Notes: generated by a model from the letters alone, not told the origin. Positions 48,594 through 59,782 are shown, counted from the stretch's first letter. The stretch is DNA of 64,000 bases from Yersinia massiliensis CCUG 53443 (GCF_000312485.1 NZ_HE997645.1:62001-126000); one strand, 5' to 3'. Program-made: numbers and translations.

Positions 48594-49250
48594 GTGAGAA
48601 TGATAAAAGTACTTAGCGGATTTCTGGCGATGATTGTCATGGGTTTTATGGGACAGGCTGCTTTCGCATCAGATAATTCATCTGCGCAGTCTCGCACACT
48701 GATTATCTATTTTTCACAGCCAGAGGAAATGAAACCTGATGCCGTGGACGGTTTTTCTGGAGCCAGTGTATTACAAAAAAATACCCCAGAGACCGGCAGC
48801 ACTCAGTTTGTTGCGCAGTTGATTCAGAAACAGACTAACGGCGATCTGTTTCGCATTGAAACCGCCACCCTCTACCCTCGCCAGCATGATGCACTGTTAC
48901 GCGTTGCCGAAAAGGAGCAGCAAACTAACGCCAGACCCTCGCTAAAAACGCCGCTCCCCAACCTGAGCGATTACGACACCATTTACGTCGGTTATCCCAT
49001 CTGGTGGTACACCATGCCAATGGTGATATATGGCCTTTTTGAGCAAAATGACTTTGCCGGTAAAACGGTCATTCCCTTTACCACCCATGGTGGCAGCCGG
49101 TTAGCCGACTCCCTGCAAGAAATTGCCCGCATGCAGCCACAGGCCAAATTAGTTACTCGGGCGCTCGCTATCTCGCGCAACGATATTTCAGATCCTGACG
49201 TCCCCACACAAGTTGAGCAATGGGTGAAACAAGTCCAGCCCCAACGTTAA
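48594..49250 (+). CDS. Exported flavodoxin-like protein
   Basis: A 218-residue protein with a Sec-type signal peptide (VLSGFLAMIVMGFMGQAAFA) and a flavodoxin-like domain: TLIIYFSQPEE in place of the usual phosphate-binding loop, YDTIYVGYPIWWYTMPMV (the FMN-side aromatic segment) and VIPFTTHGGSRLADSL. There is no twin arginine or lipobox, so it should be soluble in the periplasm, odd for a flavodoxin. The GTG start has AAGGA 8 bases upstream; an ATG two codons later is less well placed. A membrane protein gene follows after 9 bases. The linked cofactor and partner roles are inference. Confidence 0.8.
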   Translation: MRMIKVLSGFLAMIVMGFMGQAAFASDNSSAQSRTLIIYFSQPEEMKPDAVDGFSGASVLQKNTPETGSTQFVAQLIQKQTNGDLFRIETATLYPRQHDALLRVAEKEQQTNARPSLKTPLPNLSDYDTIYVGYPIWWYTMPMVIYGLFEQNDFAGKTVIPFTTHGGSRLADSLQEIARMQPQAKLVTRALAISRNDISDPDVPTQVEQWVKQVQPQR

Positions 49251-49259
49251 TCCATCGAC

Positions 49260-49952
49260 ATGAAGAAAATTTATATTTTCCAAGTCATGCAAGATGCGCT
49301 GATGACGTTACTTCTGCTGATACTGATGGGGTTTCACTTGCACGGTGAAATCGTGCATGAATGGGCAGGTATTCTCTTTACGCTGCTCATTATTTTGCAT
49401 TTATACCTTAATAGGCATAGCTTGTGGTTACTATCGCCTAAGCTTCCTTTAACGATGAGGAGAGTTAGCAGAGTCATTAATGCAGTGACATTCGTTGTCA
49501 TCCTAACGGCTATTATCTCTGGCATGATGCTGTCCCGACATATCCTTCTGGATCTGCCGTTCCATAACCCGGCGATCTGGGTTAGAAAAGTGCACATGAC
49601 ATCGGTCCACTGGGGAATGATCATTCTGGCGCTACATATTGGGTTGCACTGGAAAATGCTGGCAACGTTTTCCTGTCAGGTCTTGAAAATCACCAGCAAC
49701 TCACACTTTGCAAATGTCATTATGCCGGTTTTTTTTTCGATAATTGCACTTCTGGGGTTGTACGGGTTGCTGAATCAGGACTATCTCAACTATTTGTTGA
49801 TGAAGGTTGATTTCTCCTTTTTCGACTACGACGAGTCCGCCCTTCTTTTTTATTTACGCTACCTCTCCATTATTGTTTTATTTTCATTAATCACACGGTT
49901 TTTGCTTTGGTATTTTATTTTTAGAAAATACAAAGCCGTGCCACCGCAATAG
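49260..49952 (+). CDS. DUF4405-type membrane protein, probable cytochrome b-like electron carrier
   Basis: A 230-residue protein with five or six membrane segments (ALMTLLLLILMGFHLHGEIV, AGILFTLLIILHLYLN, VTFVVILTAIISGMML, VHWGMIILALHIGLHWKM and two more). Histidines in these segments (FHLHGEIVHEW, LHLYLNRH, KVHMTSVHW, LHIGLHWK) could bind b-type haem, as supposed for DUF4405 and related families. It follows the exported flavodoxin by 9 bases, so the two are almost surely co-translated and may form an electron path across the inner membrane. Unproven. Confidence 0.72.
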   Translation: MKKIYIFQVMQDALMTLLLLILMGFHLHGEIVHEWAGILFTLLIILHLYLNRHSLWLLSPKLPLTMRRVSRVINAVTFVVILTAIISGMMLSRHILLDLPFHNPAIWVRKVHMTSVHWGMIILALHIGLHWKMLATFSCQVLKITSNSHFANVIMPVFFSIIALLGLYGLLNQDYLNYLLMKVDFSFFDYDESALLFYLRYLSIIVLFSLITRFLLWYFIFRKYKAVPPQ

Positions 49953-50146
49953 AGGTTTACTTTCCCGTGCGCGTATTCATCGACCTGCGCCCAATTTCTT
50001 GACGCGCAATTGCTATAGAAAGGCTCGTTTATGGTATGAGCCGACCGTCAGCCCCTCAAAATTAATGAATATAACTAATAAGCCCTAGCTCATTACCCCA
50101 TCTAATAGAATAAATCACTTTGCATTATAATTTTCTTGGTTAATAG

Positions 50147-51054
<908 letters not shown>

Positions 51055-51142
51055 CTATTCCGAGAAACGCAGTGCATCGATCATCGGCGCTGAAGCGGGT
51101 GGATCCCAGCATCATAAAGCACAATAATCATCGTGATACTGT

Positions 51143-52288
51143 TCAATCAAAATCTGGAATAAACCCCTCTTTTCGCAAAGCATGAATGACACCACGTATC
51201 AGATCTGATTTCGAAAAACCGGCGGTATAAATTCTCGATCCCACTTCAACTGGTTGTAAAAGGCCACGATCAACTAACTTACCAATCTGATAGGTAATTT
51301 GAGCCGACTTCAATCCCGGCAAAACCCCTTTTAAATCGCTGGCTTTTACCGTCCCTTGGCTAATCGTCCGCTTAAGAATTTTATATTCCGTCTCATTGAT
51401 TACCCCACGCCCTTTGGAATACTCGAGCGCGGGATAAAGAATTTTTGAGTTTAAAAAGTGATAATTCGAGAGCTTATCGACTTTCTTTAACTCCGCCGAT
51501 ATACCGGTAAGAACATATAGGCACCATTGCTCTAGCCCCTCAACAGCACCCGTATCCGCTTCGGCCAGCATCGAGTAATAGCGCTCACGATCATTACAAA
51601 AAACCGCTGTTGGGTTTAACACCCGCCCACTGGTTTTCACATTAAAACCGTACTTAATCAGCAAAGAATAAGTCAGTAGGCGAACCGTTCTACCATTGCC
51701 ATTACCAAATGGATGAATCCAGCCAAAACGGTGATGTGCGAGAGCCACTTTCATCAGATCATATTTTGGCGCGTCTGCGCGATTCATAAACTCGACCAAT
51801 TCCTGCATATAAGTCGGAACATGGATGAATTCAGGCGGCAAATGAGTTGATTGAGCAATGCTCACCCCGTGACTACGATAGGCACCCGGTGTTTTATCCC
51901 CTTCCCGCTCAAGCCCATTTACCGTCATGGCATGCAGTTCTCGGACAAAATACTCCGTGATATCTCCACCAGCATGCAGATGCTCGTCAATAAAGTTCAT
52001 GGCATGTTCAATGTTACCAATCTCTTTCAATTGATCCGTGGAGTCCTCAGCCCCTTCAACTTTACTTTCAACGTAATCGGCTAACGTTGTATGGTTACCT
52101 TCGATTCTTGCTGATCCCAAGCTTTCTAGCATATGAAAAATACTTTTTAGCTGGGCAAATAACAGAGGATGCACGGCGGTTTCAATGCGCAGGTGTCTCA
52201 GTAACTCAAGCTCGGTCAACGCATCAACCAGTGGCGAGTCGAAGCTAGGGTTTAACAGTGCTAAATCATAGTGATTAAAGTTAGGCAT
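51143..52288 (-). CDS. Fic-family AMP transferase with C-terminal winged helix
   Basis: A 381-residue protein of class II Fic layout. Fic proteins usually move AMP onto target hydroxyls. The catalytic motif HPFGNGNGR is at 192-200 (H192) and is intact, including the next R203. The inhibitory helix SARIEGN at 59-65 lies N-terminal, with the blocking E63. The last ~90 residues look like a winged helix ([37 protein letters not shown]), so the protein may bind DNA as well. Its promoter carries four copies of a 12-base repeat. No partner antitoxin gene is seen, as expected when the inhibitor is built in. Targets unknown. Confidence 0.9.
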   Translation of the reverse strand: MPNFNHYDLALLNPSFDSPLVDALTELELLRHLRIETAVHPLLFAQLKSIFHMLESLGSARIEGNHTTLADYVESKVEGAEDSTDQLKEIGNIEHAMNFIDEHLHAGGDITEYFVRELHAMTVNGLEREGDKTPGAYRSHGVSIAQSTHLPPEFIHVPTYMQELVEFMNRADAPKYDLMKVALAHHRFGWIHPFGNGNGRTVRLLTYSLLIKYGFNVKTSGRVLNPTAVFCNDRERYYSMLAEADTGAVEGLEQWCLYVLTGISAELKKVDKLSNYHFLNSKILYPALEYSKGRGVINETEYKILKRTISQGTVKASDLKGVLPGLKSAQITYQIGKLVDRGLLQPVEVGSRIYTAGFSKSDLIRGVIHALRKEGFIPDFD

Positions 52289-52295
52289 ATAATTA

Positions 52296-52416
52296 GATTA
52301 TCTCAAATTTTAAATATAATTATCTTAAAAATAGATTAAAAAACACTTTATAGCCAATATGTTAACATATTATTATTTGTAGATTATCTCAAAATCAACT
52401 TTATGATTATCTCAAA
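52296..52416. repeat. Four operator-like repeats in the fic promoter
   Basis: GATTATCTCAAA occurs exactly at 52296-52307, 52382-52393 and 52405-52416, with a variant AATTATCTTAAA at 52318-52329. All are in the same direction. Copies are 22, 64 and 23 bases apart, making two pairs each spaced about two helix turns. They begin 8 bases before the fic start, so they overlap the promoter and leader. The product's own winged helix is the natural candidate to bind them. The rest of the 360-base gap to the tRNA holds nothing else. Confidence 0.7.
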
Positions 52417-52648
52417 AATCCGCAGCAATACATCTCATTAGATATCACTACTTACCAAACTAAGATCAGTACTCTCCCCCTATGACTACCACGCCACTGA
52501 TACCACTCTCAGTGATAGCGTCAGAGGTCCCCACTATTATTAGCAGATTTCAATAGACGGACGCGTATATAGGAATGACTCAATTAGCTTGAGAAAGACG
52601 GAATTACTGGGTTTGATGTACTTCGGGAGATGCTACGAGACGTTAGAT

Positions 52649-52722
52649 TGGAGCGGGTGAAGGGAATCGAACCCTCGTATAGAGCTTGGGAAGCTCTCGT
52701 TCTACCATTGAACTACACCCGC
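52649..52722 (-). tRNA. glyU: tRNA-Gly(CCC)
   Basis: A 74-base cloverleaf with encoded CCA. The acceptor stem GCGGGTG pairs with CACCCGC, the anticodon stem AGAGC/GCTCT encloses TTCCCAA (anticodon CCC), and the T arm is GAGGGTTCGATTCCCTT. It differs from E. coli glyU by only a compensated pair in the acceptor stem. It reads GGG codons. Confidence 0.97.
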
Positions 52723-52855
52723 ATCGATGTGCGGCTTGCATTATAACCGGTTCTTTGACGTGGGCAAGCGAAGATACTGTCTAAGCGCCGGTATTTTAAG
52801 CGATTAGATAAATAAATTGAGATGCTGCTGTTTTGAGACAACCATGACGTTCAGT

Positions 52856-52876
52856 AAAAAGGGCGCCGTAGCGCCC
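52856..52876 (-). terminator. Rho-independent terminator of lysS
   Basis: On the minus strand, stem GGGCGC / GCGCCC with loop TACG, then five U. It lies 35 bases after the lysS stop. Confidence 0.88.
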
Positions 52877-52910
52877 TAATACTCATTGTTGTACCACTAA
52901 CCAATGTCGC

Positions 52911-54428
52911 TTACTTAACTGGGCGCATGGCTGGGAACAAGATAACGTCGCGGATGGTATGGCTGTTGGTGAACAGCATCACCATACGGTCGATACCAAT
53001 CCCTAGGCCAGCAGTCGGTGGCAAGCCATGTTCCAATGCGGTGACGTAATCTTCATCGAAGAACATTGCTTCATCATCGCCTGCTTCTTTGGCGCTAACT
53101 TGATCAGCGAAACGCTGCGCTTGGTCTTCGGCATCATTGAGCTCAGAGAAGCCGTTACCAATCTCACGGCCACCGATGAAGAATTCGAAGCGGTCAGTGA
53201 TAAATGGATTGTCATCATTACGACGTGCCAACGGGGAGACTTCTGCTGGGTATTCGGTGATGAAGGTTGGCTGAATCAAATGACTCTCTGCTGTCTCTTC
53301 GAAGATCTCGCATTGAACGCGGCCCAAGCCCCAGCTTTTCTCAACCTTGACGCCTAATGACTCCGCAATCGCCACGGCTTTGTCCATATCGTCCAAATCT
53401 GCGACGTTGGTTTCAGGGCGATATTTGCAGATGGCTTCTTTCATCGTTAATTTGGCGAACGGCTTGCCAAAATCAAACGTCTGCTCACCATACTGCACCA
53501 CACTGCTGCCTAGAATAGTTTCGGTCAACGTGCGGAACAACTCTTCGGTCAACACGATAAGATCTTTGTAATCCGCATAAGCCATATAGAGTTCCATCAT
53601 GGTGAACTCAGGGTTATGGCGCGGTGAAACACCTTCATTACGGAAGTTGCGGTTGATTTCAAAAACGCGTTCAAAACCACCCACCACCAGACGCTTCAAA
53701 TACAGTTCTGGCGCGATACGCAAATACATATCGATATCCAGCGCATTATGATGCGTGACAAACGGACGTGCAGAAGCGCCGCCAGGAATCACCTGCATCA
53801 TAGGGGTTTCGACTTCCATGAAGCCTTTTTCCACCATGAAGCTACGGATGCCAGACATCACTTGTGAGCGAACTTTGAAGGTATGGCGAGATTCGTCATT
53901 CGCGATCAAATCCAGATAGCGTTGACGGTAGCGAGTTTCCTGATCGGCCAGACCGTGGAACTTATCTGGCAGCGGACGCAGTGCTTTGGTCAGCAAACGC
54001 AGTTCGCTACAATGGATAGACAGCTCACCGGTTTTGGTTTTAAACAACTTACCGCGTGCACCCAGAATATCGCCCAAATCCCACTTTTTGAATTCTTCGT
54101 TATAAACGCCTTCCGGGAGGTCATCACGGGAAACGTATAACTGAATACGACCACCGACATCTTGCAGCGTGACGAATGAGGCTTTACCCATGATACGGCG
54201 AGTCATCATTCGACCAGCAACGGTCACTTCAATATTCAGCGCTTCTAATTCTTCGTTTTCTTTGCTGCCGTACTCAGCATGCAACTGGTCAGAAAGATGC
54301 TCACGGCGGAAATCATTAGGGAATGCAATTCCCTTCTCCCGCAGCGCAACCAGTTTTTCCCGACGAGCTTGTAACTCACTGTTGAGTTCTTGCGTTTGGT
54401 CAGCGACTTGCGTTTTTTGCTCTGACAT
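52911..54428 (-). CDS. lysS: Lysyl-tRNA synthetase, class II
   Basis: LysS charges tRNA-Lys. The 505-residue protein has an N-terminal OB-fold anticodon-binding domain ([20 protein letters not shown]) and the class II core: motif 2 [20 protein letters not shown] and motif 3 [15 protein letters not shown]. It follows prfB by 9 bases in the conserved prfB-lysS operon and ends at a clear terminator. It matches the E. coli housekeeping enzyme in length. Confidence 0.98.
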   Translation of the reverse strand: MSEQKTQVADQTQELNSELQARREKLVALREKGIAFPNDFRREHLSDQLHAEYGSKENEELEALNIEVTVAGRMMTRRIMGKASFVTLQDVGGRIQLYVSRDDLPEGVYNEEFKKWDLGDILGARGKLFKTKTGELSIHCSELRLLTKALRPLPDKFHGLADQETRYRQRYLDLIANDESRHTFKVRSQVMSGIRSFMVEKGFMEVETPMMQVIPGGASARPFVTHHNALDIDMYLRIAPELYLKRLVVGGFERVFEINRNFRNEGVSPRHNPEFTMMELYMAYADYKDLIVLTEELFRTLTETILGSSVVQYGEQTFDFGKPFAKLTMKEAICKYRPETNVADLDDMDKAVAIAESLGVKVEKSWGLGRVQCEIFEETAESHLIQPTFITEYPAEVSPLARRNDDNPFITDRFEFFIGGREIGNGFSELNDAEDQAQRFADQVSAKEAGDDEAMFFDEDYVTALEHGLPPTAGLGIGIDRMVMLFTNSHTIRDVILFPAMRPVK

Positions 54429-54437
54429 CTCAGTTCC

Positions 54438-55536
54438 TTATAACCCGGCTTTCAAACTTGCTTCGATGAATCTGTCCAGATCACCATCCAATACCGCTTG
54501 CGTGTTACGTGTTTCCACGCCGGTACGCAAATCTTTGATACGGGAGTCATCCAGTACATAAGAACGGATCTGGCTGCCCCAACCGATATCGGACTTGTTG
54601 TCTTCCAGAATCTGTTTATCAGCATTTTTCTTTTGCATCTCAAACTCATACAGCTTCGCTTTTAGCTGTTTCATGGCTTGATCTTTGTTTTTATGCTGAG
54701 AACGGTCATTCTGGCATTGAGTCACAATATTGGTTGGAATATGGGTAATACGTACCGCAGATTCCGTTTTGTTGACGTGCTGACCACCCGCGCCAGATGC
54801 GCGATAAACGTCAATACGTAAGTCTGCCGGATTGATTTCGATATCAATATCGTCGTCCACTTCAGGATAGACAAAGGCAGAACTGAAAGAGGTATGACGG
54901 CGGCCGCCTGAGTCAAACGGGCTTTTACGGACCAGACGATGTACGCCAGTTTCAGTACGTAACCAGCCAAACGCGTACTCACCAATAATTTTAATGGTGG
55001 CAGACTTCAAGCCCGCTACATCACCATCCGACTCTTCAATGATTTCAGTTTTGAAACCCTTGGATTCAGCCCAACGCAGATACATACGCAGCAGCATACT
55101 GCACCAGTCCTGAGCTTCAGTACCACCTGAACCGGCTTGCAGATCCAAATAGCAGTTGGCGCTATCGTATTCACCAGAGAACATACGGCGGAATTCAAGC
55201 TGGCCCAGCTTGCCATCAAGGATATCTAACTCAGCAACGGCTTCGTTAAACGTCTCTTCGTCGTCAGCTTCAATCGCCAATTCTAGCAAGCCAGTCACGT
55301 CTTCCATGCCTTGATCCAATTGATCAATGGTGGTGACGATTTCTTCGAGTGCAGAACGCTCTTTACCCAGCGCTTGCGCGCGCTCAGGTTCATTCCAGAC
55401 GTCGGGCTGTTCTAGCTCGGCGTTTACTTCTTCCAGTCGCTCTTTCTTGGCATCATAGTCAAAGATACCCCCTAAGAACGGCAGTACGCTCAGACAGATC
55501 CTGAATTCGGTTTTTTACCGGGTTTATTTCAAACAT
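54438..55536 (-). CDS. prfB: Peptide chain release factor 2 with programmed +1 frameshift
   Basis: RF2 ends translation at UGA and UAA. Translation starts at 55536 ([16 protein letters not shown]) and runs 25 codons to CTT TGA C, where ribosomes shift +1 past the in-frame UGA when RF2 is scarce, giving autoregulation. The full product is 365 residues. The stop-recognition tripeptide SPF (RKSPFDSGG) and the catalytic GGQ ([10 protein letters not shown]) are intact. Annotation from a later Met would wrongly yield 293 residues. lysS follows after 9 bases. Confidence 0.97.
55459..55473 (-). promoter_or_regulatory. prfB +1 recoding site
   Basis: On the minus strand AGGGGGTATCTTTGA: an internal Shine-Dalgarno-like AGGGGG (55473-55468), then the slippery CTT (55464-55462) and stop TGA (55461-55459). 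It matches the E. coli site in every functional part. Confidence 0.96.
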
Positions 55537-55700
55537 GATTTAAAGTCTTACGTTGAGTCGTCGATGACGGAGTGTCATTAGAACCGGTAATTCTAACGGA
55601 TCTTAACCACGGTTTATAGCAAGTTGACTATATTTCCTGCGTACTGACCATGATTTCCTCCGTACCGGTCATGGTTACCGGAATAACCGCCCGCCTTGCA

Positions 55701-55730
55701 CCAAATCACGAATGAATACCCGTGATTTGG
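55701..55730 (-). terminator. Stem-loop after recJ
   Basis: Arms CCAAATCACG / CGTGATTTGG (10 bp), 10-base loop, 18 bases beyond the recJ stop and before the prfB promoter. No U tract. Two imperfect 21-base repeats containing GTAC and CATG lie nearby at about 55633-55676. Confidence 0.55.
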
Positions 55731-55747
55731 GCTTCACTCGAGACGAA

Positions 55748-57481
55748 CTAATAAGGCCACAAATGTTGGATCAGCAACTGGACACTGCGGTTACCGCGAA
55801 ACTCATTAATATCGAGCTTATACGCGAGCTTAACTTCACGTACGCTGCTGTCTGGCCATAAAGTCGTATCGATATTAAACGCGATGCCATCGAGCAAAGG
55901 CCCGCCATCTAATGGCTCAACCATGAGTTTCAGATGCCGCTCCCCCACTAGCCGCTGTTGTAAAATGCGGAATCTGCCATCAAAAGTGGGTTCTGGGAAT
56001 GATTGCCCCCAAGGGCCGCCATCGCGGAGCAACTCTGCCGTTTCAATCGATAAATCGTTGCCTTTCAGTTCACCATCAGACCAGACCACGCCTTCTAATT
56101 GCGAAGCATCCATCCACTCACCGACTAAATCAGCAAAACATTGACGGAATTCATCGAATTTATCCTGCTCTAGCGATAATCCTGCCGCCATTGCATGCCC
56201 GCCAAACTTCAGAATCAAGCCAGGGTTTAAGGTATCGAGGCGTTCAAGGGCATCACGCATATGTAAACCCGCCACACTGCGGCCAGAGCCTTTTAGTAAA
56301 CCCTCTCCTGCAGGGGCAAATGCAATCACGGGCCGATGAAAACGTTCTTTAATTCGTGAGGCCAAAATACCCACCACACCTTGATGCCACTCGGGGTGAT
56401 ACATCGCGATACCGTAAGGTAACTCAGTACTGGTGCGCTCCAATTGGTCACACAGTTGCAGGGCTTCGACCTGCATACCTTGCTCTATCTCGCGGCGAGT
56501 CTGATTAAGGCTATCAAGATCGATTGCCAGTGCGCGAGCCTGAGCAATGTCGTCACTGAGCAGCAGCGCCACCCCAATAGACATATCATCCAAGCGCCCT
56601 GCTGCATTCAGCCGAGGACCGAGAGAGAAACCCAAGTCATTAGCGGCTAACTGCTTGGCATCACGATTCGCCACTTCCAGTAATGCGCGGATCCCTGGGC
56701 GGCATTTCCCTGCACGGATACGGCTAAGGCCTTGATGTACCAATATGCGATTATTGGCATCCAGTGGCACCACATCAGCAACAGTGCCCAGTGCAACTAA
56801 ATCCAGCAATTCCGCTAAATTGGGGACAGCTAGCGCACGTTGCTCAAACCAGCCACTGTCTCTGAGGCGAGTACGTAATGCCAACATCAGATAAAAAGTG
56901 ACACCGACCCCCGCGAGAGATTTAGACAGAAAATCGCAACCGGCTAAATTGGGGTTAATGATGGCTTCAGCCGCAGGCAGTGTTTCACCGGGTAAATGAT
57001 GATCGGTAACCAGCACTTGAATGCCCTTGCCATGTGCCAAGTCCACCCCTGCATGGGAGGAAATACCGTTATCTACCGTGACAATCAGTTCCGCGCCAAG
57101 GGCGGCAACTTGCTCGACGACTTCAGGGCTAAGCCCGTAGCCATCGTCAAAACGATTTGGCACTAAGTAATCAATATTACTGCCACCCATGCTGCGCAAC
57201 GCCAGCACGGCCAGTGCCGTGCTTGTCGCACCATCAGCATCAAAATCGCCGACGATCACGATGCGCCGACGATCAGACAGAGCCTGTTGCAATAGGGTGA
57301 CACCCGCATCAATGCCGTCGAGTTGCTGCCATGCCAGCAGCCCCTTGACACCGCGCTCTAGTTCTTCTGAACTTGTCACACCACGGCTGGCATAAAGGCG
57401 GCGTAACAGAGGATGCAATTGTTCAGGCAAATGGCTGCCATCCACTTCTTCACGACGACGAAGTTGAGTTTTCAATGTCAC
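55748..57481 (-). CDS. recJ: RecJ, single-strand 5'-3' exonuclease
   Basis: RecJ degrades 5' single strands in recombination, base excision and mismatch repair. The 577-residue protein has the DHH phosphoesterase motifs: VIVGDFDADGATSTAL, VTVDNGISSHAG, VLVTDHHLPGE and, in the DHHA1 part, LKFGGHAMAAGLSL. It lies after dsbC by 6 bases, in the xerD-dsbC-recJ order known from E. coli. No defects. Confidence 0.97.
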   Translation of the reverse strand: MTLKTQLRRREEVDGSHLPEQLHPLLRRLYASRGVTSSEELERGVKGLLAWQQLDGIDAGVTLLQQALSDRRRIVIVGDFDADGATSTALAVLALRSMGGSNIDYLVPNRFDDGYGLSPEVVEQVAALGAELIVTVDNGISSHAGVDLAHGKGIQVLVTDHHLPGETLPAAEAIINPNLAGCDFLSKSLAGVGVTFYLMLALRTRLRDSGWFEQRALAVPNLAELLDLVALGTVADVVPLDANNRILVHQGLSRIRAGKCRPGIRALLEVANRDAKQLAANDLGFSLGPRLNAAGRLDDMSIGVALLLSDDIAQARALAIDLDSLNQTRREIEQGMQVEALQLCDQLERTSTELPYGIAMYHPEWHQGVVGILASRIKERFHRPVIAFAPAGEGLLKGSGRSVAGLHMRDALERLDTLNPGLILKFGGHAMAAGLSLEQDKFDEFRQCFADLVGEWMDASQLEGVVWSDGELKGNDLSIETAELLRDGGPWGQSFPEPTFDGRFRILQQRLVGERHLKLMVEPLDGGPLLDGIAFNIDTTLWPDSSVREVKLAYKLDINEFRGNRSVQLLIQHLWPY

Positions 57482-57487
57482 GGGGGA

Positions 57488-58204
57488 TTAATCCGCTGCT
57501 TTTGAGGAAGCCTGATGCTTATTCAGCACCTGCAACATCTCTTTGGGTTCCATATACCCCGGAACAACGGTGCCATTTTGCAGCACAATAGCTGGTGTAC
57601 CTTGAATACCAAACTGCACACCTAGCTGGTAATGCTTGCTGATATCCGTTTTGCAGGTCGCTGGCGAGATCTCAGTACCTTTCATCGCTTCATCGAATGC
57701 TTTGTTACGATCAGCCATACACCAGATGGAACGCATGTCTTTCTCTGCTTGAGAACTTAGCCCCTGACGTGGGAAAGCTAGGTAACGTACCGTAATCCCC
57801 AGTGCGTTATAGTCTTTCATCTGCTCATGCAATTTATGGCAGTAGCCACAGGTAATGTCAGTAAACACCGTCACTACATGCTTTTCCTGCGGCGCTTTGT
57901 ACACAATCATTTCGCTGCTCAATGCTTCCATTCTTTTCACTAACGATTGATTGGTCACATTAACCGGCTGGGTGCCACTAACGTCATACAACGGCCCTTG
58001 CAACAGATGCTTACCGTCGGCCGACATATAGAGCACACCACTTTCAGTCATTACCGTACTTAAACCGGGGATCGGCGAGGGTTGGATATCCGCATGCTGA
58101 ATATCTAATTTTTTCAGTGTTTGCTGGATAGCGGTTTCGTCAGCATGAGCCAAACCAGTGAGAGCCGCGATTAACATCGGCAACAGTAATAAACTCTTTT
58201 TCAT
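57488..58204 (-). CDS. dsbC: DsbC, periplasmic disulfide isomerase
   Basis: DsbC corrects wrong disulfides in the periplasm and is kept reduced by DsbD. A 21-residue signal peptide (MKKSLLLLPM..., cut after AHA) is followed by an N-terminal dimer domain and a thioredoxin fold with C119-G-Y-C122 and the cis-proline in QGTPAIVL. A second cysteine pair (C141-C163 in E. coli mature numbering) is present in SIWCMADR and PATCKTD. The 238-residue length is normal. It sits between xerD and recJ. Confidence 0.96.
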   Translation of the reverse strand: MKKSLLLLPMLIAALTGLAHADETAIQQTLKKLDIQHADIQPSPIPGLSTVMTESGVLYMSADGKHLLQGPLYDVSGTQPVNVTNQSLVKRMEALSSEMIVYKAPQEKHVVTVFTDITCGYCHKLHEQMKDYNALGITVRYLAFPRQGLSSQAEKDMRSIWCMADRNKAFDEAMKGTEISPATCKTDISKHYQLGVQFGIQGTPAIVLQNGTVVPGYMEPKEMLQVLNKHQASSKAAD

Positions 58205-58234
58205 ATATAAATCCTATCCTTTTCCACGCGACGA

Positions 58235-59134
58235 TTAAGCGCGCGGATGATGCTGTTGATGTAGCTGCTTCAAACGTTCAGTGGCTACATGGGTATATAT
58301 TTGGGTCGTCGACAGATCACTGTGGCCCAATAACATTTGTACCACACGTAGGTCCGCACCATGATTCAACAGGTGCGTGGCAAAAGCATGCCGTAATACG
58401 TGGGGTGAAAGCCGTTCACTATCTATACCCGCAAGGATCGCATAGTGTTTGATGCGATGCCAGAAAGTCTGGCGGGTCATTTGTTGGCAACGGTTGCTGG
58501 GGAAGAGCACATCCAGCGACTGACCATTGATAAGCCACGGTCGCCCGTGCTCCATATAATTCTCAATCCAATAAACGGCTTCCTCGCCCAAAGGCACGAG
58601 TCGCTCTTTATTACCTTTACCGATAACCCGCACCACACCTTGGCGCAAACTCACGTCGCTGATGGTCAGACCAACCAGTTCAGATACCCGTAGGCCGGTA
58701 GCGTAGAGCACCTCTAGCATTGCTTTATCACGCAATTCCAGCGGGATATCGATATTAGGTGAATTAAGCAACGCATCAACCTGCGCTTCACTTAAATCTT
58801 TCGGTAAACGCTGCGGTAGTTTAGGCGATGACAGCAGCGCTGTTGGGTCATCATCGCGTAATTTTTCGCGATATAAATATTGAAATAACCGCCGCATCGC
58901 ACTCAGTAAACGAGCAGAACTGGTGGCTTTATATCCACCCTCAACACGCTCAGCAAGGAAAGATTGCAAGTCCTGCGAACCGGCGCGCATTAAATCACTG
59001 CCGTGGTGTTCCAACCATCCGGTTAATGCATGTAAATCCAAACGGTATGAGGCCAGTGTATTTTCTGCCAAATTCCGCTCCAGCCACAGCGCATCTAGAA
59101 ACTGTTCAATCAGGGGATTATTTTGCTGCTGCAT
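58235..59134 (-). CDS. xerD: XerD tyrosine recombinase
   Basis: XerD, with XerC and FtsK, resolves chromosome dimers at dif. The 299-residue protein has the full catalytic set: R149 (ATGLR), K173, H245 and R248 (SPHVLRHAFATH), H271 (LLGHSD) and Y280 (IYTHV). The conserved order xerD-dsbC-recJ and the neighbouring fldB show this is the housekeeping gene and not a phage or integron integrase. It is divergent from fldB. Confidence 0.97.
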   Translation of the reverse strand: MQQQNNPLIEQFLDALWLERNLAENTLASYRLDLHALTGWLEHHGSDLMRAGSQDLQSFLAERVEGGYKATSSARLLSAMRRLFQYLYREKLRDDDPTALLSSPKLPQRLPKDLSEAQVDALLNSPNIDIPLELRDKAMLEVLYATGLRVSELVGLTISDVSLRQGVVRVIGKGNKERLVPLGEEAVYWIENYMEHGRPWLINGQSLDVLFPSNRCQQMTRQTFWHRIKHYAILAGIDSERLSPHVLRHAFATHLLNHGADLRVVQMLLGHSDLSTTQIYTHVATERLKQLHQQHHPRA

Positions 59135-59240
59135 CGCGATTGCTCTCTTTGATTGAACTCAGCCGCCATTATGCCTGATGACGGGACAAATCTGGTACAC
59201 TCGATGCTATTCCTTATTAGTAATGCTATGGCTATACATC

Positions 59241-59759
59241 ATGAAGATTGGTCTCTTTTACGGCTCCAGCACCTGTTACACCGAGATGGTGGCAGAAAAA
59301 ATCCGCGATATTCTCGGTGAAGATTTGGTCGACCTCCACAATCTGAAGGATGTCAGTCCCCGCGTGATGGAAGAGTATTCCATCCTAATTTTGGGGATAC
59401 CGACTTGGGATTTCGGCGAGTTGCAGGAGGATTGGGAAGCCGTTTGGCCGCAATTAACACAGCTTGATCTTAAGGGAAAGATTGTTGCCATGTATGGCAT
59501 GGGTGATCAATTCGGTTATAGCGAATGGTTCTTAGATGCCCTTGGCATGCTACATGACCATATTGCCCCGCTGGGTGTGAAATTTATTGGTTTTTGGCCC
59601 ACCGAGGGATTTGAATTTACCAGTCCGAAGCCCCTTAGCGCTGATGGCAAACACTTTGTCGGTTTGGCGCTGGATGAAGTCAATCAGTACGATTTAAGTG
59701 AGGCGCGGATTGAACAATGGTGTGAGCAGATTCTGTTAGAAATGGATGCGCTGCTTTAG
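59241..59759 (+). CDS. fldB: Flavodoxin 2
   Basis: A 172-residue long-chain flavodoxin, a SoxRS-regulated FMN electron carrier in E. coli. The FMN phosphate loop is GSSTCYTEM, the aromatic FMN segments are [11 protein letters not shown] and [11 protein letters not shown], and the long-chain insert follows. The ATG at 59241 gives MKIGLFYGS, the family start; an upstream in-frame start would add 21 residues. It is divergent from xerD. A bidirectional hairpin follows. Confidence 0.95.
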   Translation: MKIGLFYGSSTCYTEMVAEKIRDILGEDLVDLHNLKDVSPRVMEEYSILILGIPTWDFGELQEDWEAVWPQLTQLDLKGKIVAMYGMGDQFGYSEWFLDALGMLHDHIAPLGVKFIGFWPTEGFEFTSPKPLSADGKHFVGLALDEVNQYDLSEARIEQWCEQILLEMDALL

Positions 59760-59782
59760 CCGAATGGTATTGAGAATCAGAT

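Noticed and set aside
52400..52722. Integrative element attached at the 3' end of tRNA-Gly
   Set aside because: The fic side of the tRNA has no integrase and I found no repeat of the tRNA end within the window.
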